Source of the DNA: Bacteroides sp.
GTDB taxonomy: Bacteria; Bacteroidota; Bacteroidia; Bacteroidales; Bacteroidaceae
Direction of reading: 5' to 3'
NCBI GenBank assembly: GCA_017471925.1
Contig: JAFURM010000005.1
Span: 61,659 to 125,658 of the forward strand
Length of the DNA: 64,000 nt
A program made the position numbers and the translations under genes. The notes under the pieces were generated by a model. That model saw only the letters and a list, made by a program, of their open reading frames with translations, had not been told where the DNA came from and did not search any database. This document shows, one piece after another, positions 8,949-16,344 of the stretch (position 1 is its first letter; each line of letters starts with the position of its first letter).

Positions 8949-9633
8949 GGCTGTAAAGTTTAAGGTAGTGCGTCAGGGGAAATTGCCGGAAGGGCGTGGG
9001 GATAAAAGCCTCGTCGCCCAAGTCGCTGAAGAGGTTTGGCTCGGTCATGGGCTGGTTGCGCAGAAGCATGTCGAGGGTAAAGTCGCGCCGCTTCACCTGT
9101 TGGCCCACGGCACTCCATTCGCTGAAGACGATGGGATGGCGGGCTTCGTCGGGGGTGCAGAGGGTCAGTGCATCGCCCCACAGGATGTTGCGGTGCAGAA
9201 TGTAGCGGATGGTGAGCAGGTATTCGCTGTCCTTTTCCGTATCAGGGGCGGGCAGAGGGAAGAGGGAGGCATACTCGCGGAGGAAGATGCCGAAGAGGCG
9301 GTCGCGACACTCGGCAACGTTGTCCTGCTGGATGTCGATGCCATAGATGGAGCTTACGGCCGTGAGTGTCTGCAGCTCATAGTCGGTGCGGCACGAAGCG
9401 TGTCGGGCTTTCACCACCCGCAGCTTCCTTTCCAGAATTTCGGCCAGGAAATTGCCGTTGCCGCACGCCGGTTCCAGGAAGCGGGAGTCTATGCGTTCTG
9501 TCTCCTGCTTCACAAGATTGAGCATGGCATTGACCTCGCGCGGGGCGGTAAACACCTCGCCGTGGGCCGATACACGCTCTTTCGACTTTATCTGGCGATG
9601 CTTGCCGGACAAGCCTGCATGTGTTTCGTTCAT
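8929..9633 (-). CDS. SAM-binding methyltransferase-like subunit without a NPPY motif
   Basis: 234 aa. It shows motif X-like [11 protein letters not shown] (24-34), a canonical SAM-binding motif [12 protein letters not shown] (52-62), and GIDIQQDNV matching motif II. It ends before any [DN]PPY catalytic motif; the equivalent region reads [11 protein letters not shown]. It therefore has a good cofactor site but no visible catalytic motif, the reverse of the next gene. I infer that the two act as one enzyme or that this copy is structural. First gene of the R-M operon, with a 20-bp overlap to the next. The start ATG at 9633 follows a leader of about 300 nt. Confidence 0.75.
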   Translation of the reverse strand: MNETHAGLSGKHRQIKSKERVSAHGEVFTAPREVNAMLNLVKQETERIDSRFLEPACGNGNFLAEILERKLRVVKARHASCRTDYELQTLTAVSSIYGIDIQQDNVAECRDRLFGIFLREYASLFPLPAPDTEKDSEYLLTIRYILHRNILWGDALTLCTPDEARHPIVFSEWSAVGQQVKRRDFTLDMLLRNQPMTEPNLFSDLGDEAFIPTPFRQFPLTHYLKLYSHEDREL

Positions 9634-9957
9634 TGCGCTAATACGTTTGGGCGCAAACTACATCATTCGGGAATACAGGCAAGAGGCACAAATACCTCGG
9701 AGCAGGACAAAAAGAAAGCGCAGGCTTTCACTTATCTATACTCCGAGGTATTTGGCGTAACCTGTATCTGAAGATAAGTTCGGCCTACGCTTTGAGCGCA
9801 GGCATTCACTGAACTTATTCTAATCAGATAACTTCTTCTAATCGCCAAATTTTCGGAGTATCTCGAATAAATAGTAAACGCTATGGTTTATAAATATGTT
9901 ATGTTTTTTTACGGTCTCTTTCTGTTTCTTACGTTTCGTCTTTAGGATTCGTGGGGA
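9634..9957 (-). other. Long repeat-rich leader of the R-M operon
   Basis: No gene is visible. Nested repeats occur: a perfect 14-bp inverted pair at 9689-9702 and 9741-9754, with a degenerate direct copy near 9844-9862; and a second motif at 9717-9737, repeated directly at 9795-9818 and inverted at 9772-9792. If the promoter at 9958-9989 is used, all of this lies in a 5' untranslated RNA of about 318 nt that could fold extensively. Confidence 0.5.
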
Positions 9958-9989
9958 CAAAGATAAGCGAAAGCAAGTTTATACGCAAG
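9958..9989 (-). promoter_or_regulatory. Promoter of the R-M operon
   Basis: On the minus strand TATCTTTG (9958-9965) is a full -7 match. CTTG (9986-9989) stands 20 bp upstream in the -33 position. Expected start of transcription is about 9951, far from the ATG at 9633. Confidence 0.55.
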
Positions 9990-10012
9990 TAAGAAGCGCC
10001 TTTAAATGCATA

Positions 10013-10080
10013 AGCCATCGTCTTAGTAAGGTATTGCACGATGCCCTACTAAGGCATCGCCCATCGTCTTACTAACGCGA
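10013..10080. repeat. Cluster of related palindromic repeats
   Basis: Three degenerate copies of a CATCGTCTTAGTAAGG-like unit occur in alternating orientation. The clearest dyad is CTTAGTA (10022-10028) and TACTAAG (10048-10054). It sits between two operons and could be a REP remnant or a weak terminator for the radical SAM operon. Confidence 0.4.
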
Positions 10081-10089
10081 AGGCCCCTC

Positions 10090-10773
10090 CTACCCTACGC
10101 CCAGGTCGGTGTTTCCCAGGAGGACTTCCACTCCGTCGGCATCCTTCAGTGAGGGGTAGACTTCGCGGACGAACCAGCGTGCCAGTTCTTCGTCGCGCTG
10201 CATCGGGGTGTGGTTGTTGCAGAAGAGGTTGACGCTGAAGTATTCGAAGTGGCGGCGGGCCTCGCCGATGTCATGAAGGATGCGCTCGCGACTGTCGCCA
10301 CGGGTACAGCACAACAGGCAGACGCCCTGAAAGTAACGGGCTACATCGGCCGCCGTCACCTCGTCGGGGATGCCCTTCTTCCAGGCATGGCGCAAGGCGG
10401 GCGAGAAACTCTCTATGCCGCAACGATACTTCACCCTTGCCGGAGCGAAACGGGAGGCGAAAGCCTGCAGGCGGTGGCGGTACATGTAGTGGGCTTCCAA
10501 CCAAAGGGTGTGGATGTGCTTGGTGTGTACCAGGTGTTCCAACAGGGAGAGGGTCTCCTCGTCCATCTCCATGGCCGAGCCAGAGTTGATGACATCCAGC
10601 ACGCCATAGCAGCCGGTGACCTGTTGCAGCACCTTCCGGTTGACTTCGAACGGATGTTCGCTCACGTCCTCGTGATAGTCGCAGAAGGTGCATTGCCGCC
10701 AGCGGCAGCCCGTGCCCTGCAGCAGGACGAACTCGCGCGGCATCTTGGTCGTAATCAGGGAATAACGTTCCAT
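10090..10773 (-). CDS. Radical SAM protein linked to queuosine-precursor transport
   Basis: 227 aa from MERYSLI. The cluster motif is C23-x4-C28-x2-C31 (GTGCRWRQCTFC), with one extra residue in the first gap compared with the usual x3. NSGSAME resembles the SAM-binding glycine motif. It lies directly downstream of the queuosine-precursor transporter gene; an upstream TTG start at 10809 would overlap that gene by 25 bp. Co-transcription suggests a role in deazaguanine or queuine metabolism, but this is inference from position. The reaction is unknown. Confidence 0.75.
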   Translation of the reverse strand: MERYSLITTKMPREFVLLQGTGCRWRQCTFCDYHEDVSEHPFEVNRKVLQQVTGCYGVLDVINSGSAMEMDEETLSLLEHLVHTKHIHTLWLEAHYMYRHRLQAFASRFAPARVKYRCGIESFSPALRHAWKKGIPDEVTAADVARYFQGVCLLCCTRGDSRERILHDIGEARRHFEYFSVNLFCNNHTPMQRDEELARWFVREVYPSLKDADGVEVLLGNTDLGVG

Positions 10774-10784
10774 GAGGAGGGAGA

Positions 10785-11453
10785 TTACTTCAACCGTTTC
10801 TTGATCCAATGCACAGCCACATAGGCCATCGGGGTGCCCAGAAAAGCTTCTATCAGCAGCTTGGAGGCATACTGGAAGGCTATCATCAGCAGCAGCTCAC
10901 GCGTGGAGACTACGCCGAGGAAGGCTATCAGGACAAAGGGCAGGGAGTCGAACAGGTAGCCCACGGCCGAACTGCCGATGGTGCGTAGCCAGAAGAAGCG
11001 TCCGCGCGTCTTGCCCTTGATCCACTCCATCAGCCAGGCATTGGACAGTTCGCCCAGGAGGAAGCCGGTGAGAGAGCCTAACACGATGCGGGGTACGTAG
11101 GTGAAGACGTGGTTGTAGGCCTCGGCCGTATCGGCCAGGTGGTCGGGCGAGGGCAGCCACACACCAATCTGCGTGCACAGCACCAGCAGGATGTTGCAGA
11201 GGAAGGTTATCCAGATGATTTTCCGTGTGGTGCGATAGCCCCAGATTTCGGTGAGCACGTCGCCCAGCATGTAGGCAAAGGGGAACGTGATGGTTCCCGA
11301 ATCGAAGTAGAAGAGTCCCCAGATACCGATGACCTTGACGGCCATGATGTTGGAGACGAGATAGAGCGTCACGAAGAGGGCCGTGACAACCATGAGCGAC
11401 GTGTTGTCGCTCTTTCGGTTTTTGAAAGGGTTTTCCGATACCTTGTGATTCAT
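10785..11453 (-). CDS. yhhQ: Queuosine precursor transporter (YhhQ/VUT family)
   Basis: 222-aa integral membrane protein with about six hydrophobic segments. Family hallmarks include the FPFAYMLGDVLTEIWGY region, SLTGFLLGELSNAWLM and SSAVGYLFDSLPFVLIAF. Members import queuosine precursors (preQ0/preQ1 or queuine) for tRNA modification. It is preceded by a hypothetical gene 13 bp upstream and followed by an overlapping radical SAM gene, forming a three-gene minus-strand operon. Function as transporter is well supported by family; which precursor is moved is not determinable here. Confidence 0.88.
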   Translation of the reverse strand: MNHKVSENPFKNRKSDNTSLMVVTALFVTLYLVSNIMAVKVIGIWGLFYFDSGTITFPFAYMLGDVLTEIWGYRTTRKIIWITFLCNILLVLCTQIGVWLPSPDHLADTAEAYNHVFTYVPRIVLGSLTGFLLGELSNAWLMEWIKGKTRGRFFWLRTIGSSAVGYLFDSLPFVLIAFLGVVSTRELLLMIAFQYASKLLIEAFLGTPMAYVAVHWIKKRLK

Positions 11454-11466
11454 ACTTATATCTTGT

Positions 11467-12018
11467 TTATCTGATTTGCATCTTCTCGAACTTATATCCT
11501 AACCGCTTCAGCTGCATGGCGGCTCCCAGGCGGAACATCACCTTGCAGGTGCGGGCAAAGACGTGGAAGGCCATGGGGCTTTGGGGAGCTATCTGTTCGC
11601 GCCGGATAAGGGTCACGGCCGTCTCGGCACAACGTCGGATGGCGGTCTCCAGGTTACGCGCCTCATAGCCGTCGGGCAGGAGCCCCAGCACTTGCTGCAC
11701 AATGTGTTCGTCCATGTCGTCGAATCCCTGGCTACCATAGTAAGAGGTGTAGAGGGCTTGTCGGGCCGTTTCCCAGTCTGCATCCCATCCTTGGGCCACG
11801 GCCATGCCTAAGTAGGCGGCCCAGGCCACGGACACCGTGGGATAGTGGGCAATCTCGGGCACGGCATCGGCCATGTACTCCGGTGCCAGTTCGTGCCACC
11901 TGTTGTCTATGTCTTCTGTGGCCAGCAGCTGGCCGTTCAGCATGTTGCACGAGGTGCAGAGACGGAGCAGTTCGTCCTGCACCCGGTTTTCAAAGCTATT
12001 CAGGAAGTCTGTATTCAT
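11467..12018 (-). CDS. Conserved hypothetical protein
   Basis: 183 aa from MNTDFLN; I chose this start because a consensus -7 box lies at 12053-12060, just upstream, so longer starts would leave no leader. The protein is largely helical and acidic, with a hydrophobic stretch VSVAWAAYLGMAVAQGW. It has no signal peptide and no catalytic motif I recognise. It heads the operon with yhhQ and the radical SAM gene. I do not recognise a function. It resembles small conserved Bacteroidales proteins, but the family is not named with confidence. Confidence 0.7.
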   Translation of the reverse strand: MNTDFLNSFENRVQDELLRLCTSCNMLNGQLLATEDIDNRWHELAPEYMADAVPEIAHYPTVSVAWAAYLGMAVAQGWDADWETARQALYTSYYGSQGFDDMDEHIVQQVLGLLPDGYEARNLETAIRRCAETAVTLIRREQIAPQSPMAFHVFARTCKVMFRLGAAMQLKRLGYKFEKMQIR

Positions 12019-12052
12019 ATCGTTTCCGTTTATTATTGCCCATCGGGGGGTA

Positions 12053-12060
12053 CAAAGATA
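12053..12060 (-). promoter_or_regulatory. Promoter of the hypothetical-yhhQ-radical SAM operon
   Basis: TATCTTTG on the minus strand, 35 bp upstream of the ATG at 12018. No TTTG is seen at -33. Confidence 0.55.
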
Positions 12061-12162
12061 ATGCAAAGCGTGCAATTATCCGACCTTCAGCCTCTCAAAA
12101 GCGTTAATAAGTTTGCATTAGGCTTAAGCCTTGTTATAAAAACATCTTTTCTCTGACGAAAG

Positions 12163-12193
12163 TTTGGAGATAACGCAAAAGGCCGTATATTTG
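12163..12193 (+). promoter_or_regulatory. Consensus promoter without a downstream gene
   Basis: TTTG (12163-12166), 19-bp spacer, TATATTTG (12186-12193): a full match to the Bacteroides sigma factor consensus. No plus-strand gene follows; transcription would meet the terminator at 12239-12268. Confidence 0.65.
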
Positions 12194-12199
12194 CATCGT

Positions 12200-12268
12200 G
12201 TTTTTCATAGTATTAGATTTAAGGTTAACAAAAAGATTGGCTGTCTGGGATAGATAGCCTTTTTTTTT
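12200..12268 (+). ncRNA. Candidate small RNA of about 65-70 nt
   Basis: Bounded by a consensus promoter (12163-12193) and an intrinsic terminator (12239-12268) in the same orientation. It has no credible reading frame. The 5' part is A/U-rich and unstructured, which is compatible with a base-pairing regulator. Both flanking genes are on the minus strand, so this is not a leader of a known gene. Confidence 0.4.
12239..12268. terminator. Bidirectional intrinsic terminator
   Basis: Stem GGCTGTCT/AGATAGCC (12239-12259) followed by nine T on the plus side and TCTTTTT on the minus side. It ends the minus-strand aminotransferase-permease-HAD operon and the candidate small RNA. Confidence 0.8.
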
Positions 12269-12272
12269 GCTC

Positions 12273-12938
12273 CTATTCCAAGAGGCGTCTCTCGCCAACC
12301 TGCACCATCTTCTCGCAGGTGAATCCCCGGAAATCATCAATCACCTCATGACACAGGGAGGCAATGGCCTCGCGGCTGTTGGTCGTGGCCAGTCCGATGA
12401 CCGTGGCTCCCGAAGCCATGCCGGCCCGCAAGCCATTGAAGGAATCCTCGAAGACATAAGTATGGGAGGGCGTTGTGGAGAAGCGCTCCATGCCCAACAG
12501 AAAACAGTCGGGAGCGGGTTTGGAAGCAGCGAACATCTCGGCCGTCAGGATGGCATCGAAGCGTTCCTTCAGTTCGGGATGCACCCGATATACGGCCGTC
12601 ATCTTCTGCTCATTGGAGCTGGTGACCACGGCCAGTTTCACGCCCTGCCGACGAAGTTCGTCCAGGAAGGGTTCTATGCCGGGGATGTACTCATAGGCCA
12701 TCTCTTGCTCATAGCGGTTCAGTCTGCGGGTAATCTCTTCCTGCACCTGCGTCATGCCGGTGAAGAAGGTGGCGTAGATGTAGTCCAGTGTCTGTCCCTT
12801 GATGCGTCCTTCCAGGTCGTCCATACCCAGGTATTCCACACCTTGCCGATGCCAGAAGCGGCTGTATTGGGTTTCGGTATCCATCACCACACCATCAAAG
12901 TCGAAGAGTGCGGCCAGTTGGGAAGTAGTCGTTTGCAT
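12273..12938 (-). CDS. HAD-family phosphatase (beta-phosphoglucomutase-like)
   Basis: 221 aa from MQTTTSQ. HAD motif I FDFDGVVMDTE has nucleophile D13 and D15. Motif II is VVTSSNE, and motifs III/IV fall in KPAPDCFLLG and VFEDSFNGLRA. The cap is the small helical type between motifs I and II, as in beta-phosphoglucomutases and sugar-phosphate phosphatases. Substrate cannot be assigned. Last gene of a minus-strand operon with a FtsX-like permease and an aminotransferase upstream (31-bp gap). A bidirectional terminator follows immediately. Confidence 0.85.
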   Translation of the reverse strand: MQTTTSQLAALFDFDGVVMDTETQYSRFWHRQGVEYLGMDDLEGRIKGQTLDYIYATFFTGMTQVQEEITRRLNRYEQEMAYEYIPGIEPFLDELRRQGVKLAVVTSSNEQKMTAVYRVHPELKERFDAILTAEMFAASKPAPDCFLLGMERFSTTPSHTYVFEDSFNGLRAGMASGATVIGLATTNSREAIASLCHEVIDDFRGFTCEKMVQVGERRLLE

Positions 12939-12969
12939 GATGAAATGTATGTTTGGGGTTGAAAGATTA

Positions 12970-14214
12970 TCATTCGTAACGCATGGAGGTGGCCGGATGA
13001 ATGCGTGCAATGAGATAGGATGGGCCGATGAGCATCAGGACCGATGCCACCAGCGTGCCTATGTTCAGCAGGATGAAGTAGAGGGGATTGAAGGCCACGG
13101 GCACCGTGTCCATGTAGTAGGTTTCGGGGTCCAGCTTGAAGAGTGCGCCATAGCGTTGCAGCAGGTAGAAGAGCAGGCCGATGGCATTGCCCCAGGCCAT
13201 GCCGCGTCCTATCACGAAGACGGCGAACCACAGGAACGTCCTGCGCACCATGCCGTTTCCGGCACCCATGGACTTCAGCACGCCAATCATGGCCGTGCGC
13301 TCAATAATGATGATGAGCAGTCCCGAAATCATGGTGAAGCCCGCCACTCCCGTCATGAGTGCCAGTATCACCCAGATGTTCACGTCCAGTATCTCTAACC
13401 ATGCAAAGAGTTGGGGATGCAGCTGCTCCACGTTGCGCACACAGAGTTCCTCGCCCAGGCGGTCCTGCCTTCCCATCACCTCCGAGGCCAGCAGCCAGGT
13501 GCATTCATCCAGCTTTTCCCCCTCGTGCAGACGTATCTCCACACCGCTCACCTGGTCGTCCTCCCATCTGTTCAGACGCCTCACCAAGGCCATGTCCGTC
13601 AGCAGGAAGAGGTTGTCGAATTCCGAGAAGTTGGTCTGGTAGATGCCGGCCACCGTGAGTCGGCGTGCCCGGACGTTCTCTTGTATATAATAGGTGTCTA
13701 TCTTGTCGCCCGTCTTCAGGTGGAGCTTCTCGGCCATGGTGCGCGACAGGAGTACACGGTTGGAGGTTATCGAATCACTGAACACCGGCACCTCGCCCTC
13801 ACAGAGGTGGTTGCGGAAGAAGTCCAGGTCATACTCCTCGCCCACTCCCTTCAGCACCATGCCCTGGAAGGAGTCTGCCGTCTTGATCATACCCGGCTTG
13901 GTACTGAAGCGTTGGGCATGGGCCACCTCCCGATGGCTCCCCCATCCGGACATCATACTGTCGCTGACGGCAATGGGACGGGTCTCATAGGAACGCACCA
14001 CGTTGAGATTGGAGACCTGAATGTGGCTGCCGAATCCCACCAGCTTGTTGCGCACCTCACCCTTGAAGCCCACGATGACCGACACGGCAATGAGCATCAC
14101 GGCCAGTCCTATGGCAATGCCCCACATGGCGATGAGCACCGCCGGCCTGGAGGCCGACTGTCGGGTGTCCTCGCCACGATAGAGTCTACGGGCAATGAAA
14201 AGGGGGAAATTCAT
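12970..14214 (-). CDS. FtsX/LolC-E type ABC transporter permease
   Basis: 414 aa. The N-terminal membrane segment is IAMWGIAIGLAVMLIAVSVIVGF (given here in parts: IAMWGIAIGLAV, then MLIAVSVIVGF), followed by a large periplasmic MacB-PCD-like domain to about residue 265. Three C-terminal membrane helices come next, including a VILALMTGVAGFTMISGLLI segment. This is the LolC/LolE topology, so lipoprotein release from the inner membrane is the likely role. No ATPase gene is adjacent, so LolD must be encoded elsewhere. Start at MNFPLFIARRLY chosen as the family start. Gap of 25 bp to the aminotransferase upstream. Confidence 0.82.
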   Translation of the reverse strand: MNFPLFIARRLYRGEDTRQSASRPAVLIAMWGIAIGLAVMLIAVSVIVGFKGEVRNKLVGFGSHIQVSNLNVVRSYETRPIAVSDSMMSGWGSHREVAHAQRFSTKPGMIKTADSFQGMVLKGVGEEYDLDFFRNHLCEGEVPVFSDSITSNRVLLSRTMAEKLHLKTGDKIDTYYIQENVRARRLTVAGIYQTNFSEFDNLFLLTDMALVRRLNRWEDDQVSGVEIRLHEGEKLDECTWLLASEVMGRQDRLGEELCVRNVEQLHPQLFAWLEILDVNIWVILALMTGVAGFTMISGLLIIIIERTAMIGVLKSMGAGNGMVRRTFLWFAVFVIGRGMAWGNAIGLLFYLLQRYGALFKLDPETYYMDTVPVAFNPLYFILLNIGTLVASVLMLIGPSYLIARIHPATSMRYE

Positions 14215-14239
14215 CTGTGCTCGCCTCTTCTTTCGTCCG

Positions 14240-15439
14240 CTATTCCGTGCGTCCCGGATAGGCTTCCAAAGCCTTCTGGAGCACAAAGAGGGCACGGGTC
14301 AAGTCTTCCTTCTTCAGTACATAGGCAATGCGCACTTCGTTGCAACCGGCTCCCGGAGTGGTGTAGAAGCCCGATGCAGGAGCCATGAAGACCGTCTGCT
14401 TCTCATATTCGAACTCGGACAGACACCATGCGCAGAACTTGTCGGAGTCGTCCACAGGCAGCTTGGCCACCGTGTAGAAGGCTCCCATAGGGATGGGCGA
14501 ATAGACTCCGGGAATGCGGTTCAGGCCGTCTATCAGACATTTGCGGCGTTCCACATATTCGTCATACGTGTCGCGCAGGTAGTCTTCATCGGCATCCAAC
14601 GAGGCTTCGGCGGCTATCTGTCCTATCAGCGGAGGGCTGAGACGTGCCTGACAGAACTTCATTACGGCTTCGCGAATCTCCTTGTTCTTCGTAATCAGTG
14701 CACCGATGCGAATGCCACACTCGGAATAGCGTTTGGAGACGGAGTCTATCAGCACTACATTGTTTTCGATGCCTTCCAGGTGGCAGGCCGAGATATAGGG
14801 CGAGCCGGTGTAGATGAATTCACGGTACACTTCGTCGGAGAAGAGGAAGAGGTCATACTTCTTCACCAAGTCGCGTATCTGGTTCATCTCGCGACGGCTG
14901 TAGAGGTAGCCTGTAGGGTTGTTGGGATTGCATATCAAGATGGCCCTGGTGCGTTCGTTGATAAGTTCCTCAAACTTCTCCACCTTGGGCAGGGAGAATC
15001 CCTCCTCAATAGTGGTGGCGATGGTACGAATCTTGGCACCGGCCGAGATGGCAAAGGCCATATAGTTGGCATAGGCCGGTTCGGGCACAATGATTTCATC
15101 TCCGGGATTCAGACAGGCCATGAAGGAGAAGAGCACGGCTTCCGAGCCGCCCGATGTGATGATGATGTCATCGGCTGTCAGCTTGATGTTGAACTTGTCA
15201 TAGTATCCCACCAGCTTCTCGCGGTAGCTCCGGTATCCGGCACTGGGGCTGTACTCCAGGACATGACGGTCAATGTTGCGTATGGCATCAATAGCCACTT
15301 GGGGGGTCGGCAGGTCGGGCTGGCCGATATTCAAGTGAAAGACGTGTACACCGCGCTGTTTCGCAGCTTCGGCCAAAGGAGCCAGCTTACGGATAGGAGA
15401 AGCAGGCATTTCGGTGCCTCGTATAGATATTTTCGGCAT
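14240..15439 (-). CDS. Class I/II pyridoxal-phosphate aminotransferase
   Basis: 399 aa from MPKISIRG. Fold type I aminotransferase: FHLNIGQPDLPTP at the N-terminus, ICNPNNPTGYLYS in the substrate/cofactor region, the PLP lysine in SVSKRYSECGIRIG, and GAFYTVAKLPV near the end. Closest in pattern to aspartate/alanine-type AspC-like enzymes; the exact amino acid pair is not determinable. A -7 box lies at 15469-15476. First gene of the operon with the LolC/E-type permease and the HAD phosphatase. Confidence 0.88.
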   Translation of the reverse strand: MPKISIRGTEMPASPIRKLAPLAEAAKQRGVHVFHLNIGQPDLPTPQVAIDAIRNIDRHVLEYSPSAGYRSYREKLVGYYDKFNIKLTADDIIITSGGSEAVLFSFMACLNPGDEIIVPEPAYANYMAFAISAGAKIRTIATTIEEGFSLPKVEKFEELINERTRAILICNPNNPTGYLYSRREMNQIRDLVKKYDLFLFSDEVYREFIYTGSPYISACHLEGIENNVVLIDSVSKRYSECGIRIGALITKNKEIREAVMKFCQARLSPPLIGQIAAEASLDADEDYLRDTYDEYVERRKCLIDGLNRIPGVYSPIPMGAFYTVAKLPVDDSDKFCAWCLSEFEYEKQTVFMAPASGFYTTPGAGCNEVRIAYVLKKEDLTRALFVLQKALEAYPGRTE

Positions 15440-15468
15440 GTTATGGTTACTTTTTGTGAAACAAGTTG

Positions 15469-15476
15469 CAAATGTA
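15469..15476 (-). promoter_or_regulatory. Promoter of the aminotransferase operon
   Basis: TACATTTG on the minus strand, 30 bp before the ATG at 15439. Confidence 0.55.
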
Positions 15477-15535
15477 GTGAAATATTTGAAAGTAACGAAA
15501 AAGAGCGGAAGAATTATTGTCGTCATGAACGCAAA

Positions 15536-15562
15536 GCAGCGTGTGGGGCCACCACACGCTGC
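15536..15562 (-). terminator. Hairpin after the FadD-like operon
   Basis: Perfect 11-bp GC-rich arms (15536-15546, 15552-15562) with a 5-nt loop, 22 bp beyond the stop at 15584. No U-tract follows on the minus strand, so termination may be weak. Confidence 0.5.
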
Positions 15563-15583
15563 CGATGAAGTATGTAGAACTGT

Positions 15584-16315
15584 TCAGTTCGGGAATGCCG
15601 TAAATATTTTCTCGATGACGGGTGCATACTCCTCCTGCTGATTGGCAGGATAGGTGAGCTGGGCCGTAAGGAAGGCGTCGTCTTCAGCGCGATAGACGGT
15701 CTTGGAATAGAGAATCTTTCCGCCCGACACTTTCCGGGAGACGACAAACCAGTTGCCCTTCATACGGCTATAGGCAGCCCCTTTACGCTCGGTCTCGAAG
15801 CGTTCTTTCAGGGTTTCGCCCATGACATTGTAGCTTCCCCAGGCCGTGAGGCGTGCCTTGTGCTTCAGTACGTAGGCCAGTCCGTCACCGTTCTCGGCTT
15901 CATCGGCCTGTTGCATAAAGGAGGGTACCAGCAGGTGGAAGTCGTAACGGGCATTGCCACGCCGCTGATAGGTGACGCTTGCTGCGGTCTGTTTCTTTGC
16001 TGAAGCGGACTTTTCGGCAGATGCGCTCTTGGAGGAGTCCTCTTGGGAAGCGGACTCCCCTGCCCAGCCCGCTTCGGACTCTTCGGATGCAGCAGCCTGC
16101 TTCTCGTCTTGCGTCTTGCTGTCCTGCCCCTTGGCGGCGTTGTCCGGACGGTGATGTTCTTTCCCGTCATGGACTACTGCTGATACACCGGAGGCATCAG
16201 GTGTTTGGTCGGTCGTTGTCTGGCGGTTGGACAGCACCAGCAACACAACCGCCAGGATAATCCCCAACACGACCACCAGGGTCGTAGAGGAACTTGAAGA
16301 GGAAGCTTTGGACAT
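15584..16315 (-). CDS. Single-pass membrane protein with low-complexity linker
   Basis: 243 aa. A short Ser-rich N-terminus is followed by one membrane helix (LVVVLGIILAVVLLVL, about residues 13-28). A Gln/Glu/Ala/Ser/Lys-rich linker covers about 35-110, including repeated SASAEKSASAKK. A C-terminal folded domain (about 115-243) contains YQRRGNARYDFHLLVPSFM and ends NQQEEYAPVIEKIFTAFPN. The C-terminal domain is probably extracytoplasmic. No catalytic motif is recognised. It follows the acyl-CoA synthetase gene by 29 bp and is probably co-transcribed with it. Function unknown. Confidence 0.75.
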   Translation of the reverse strand: MSKASSSSSSTTLVVVLGIILAVVLLVLSNRQTTTDQTPDASGVSAVVHDGKEHHRPDNAAKGQDSKTQDEKQAAASEESEAGWAGESASQEDSSKSASAEKSASAKKQTAASVTYQRRGNARYDFHLLVPSFMQQADEAENGDGLAYVLKHKARLTAWGSYNVMGETLKERFETERKGAAYSRMKGNWFVVSRKVSGGKILYSKTVYRAEDDAFLTAQLTYPANQQEEYAPVIEKIFTAFPN

Positions 16316-16344
16316 GGAATCGATGAATTGGTGAAAGAATGAAA

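Noticed and set aside
9689-9754. Invertible element upstream of the R-M operon
   Set aside because: The 14-bp inverted arms enclose only 38 bp and no promoter, too short for a phase-variable promoter; treated as leader structure.
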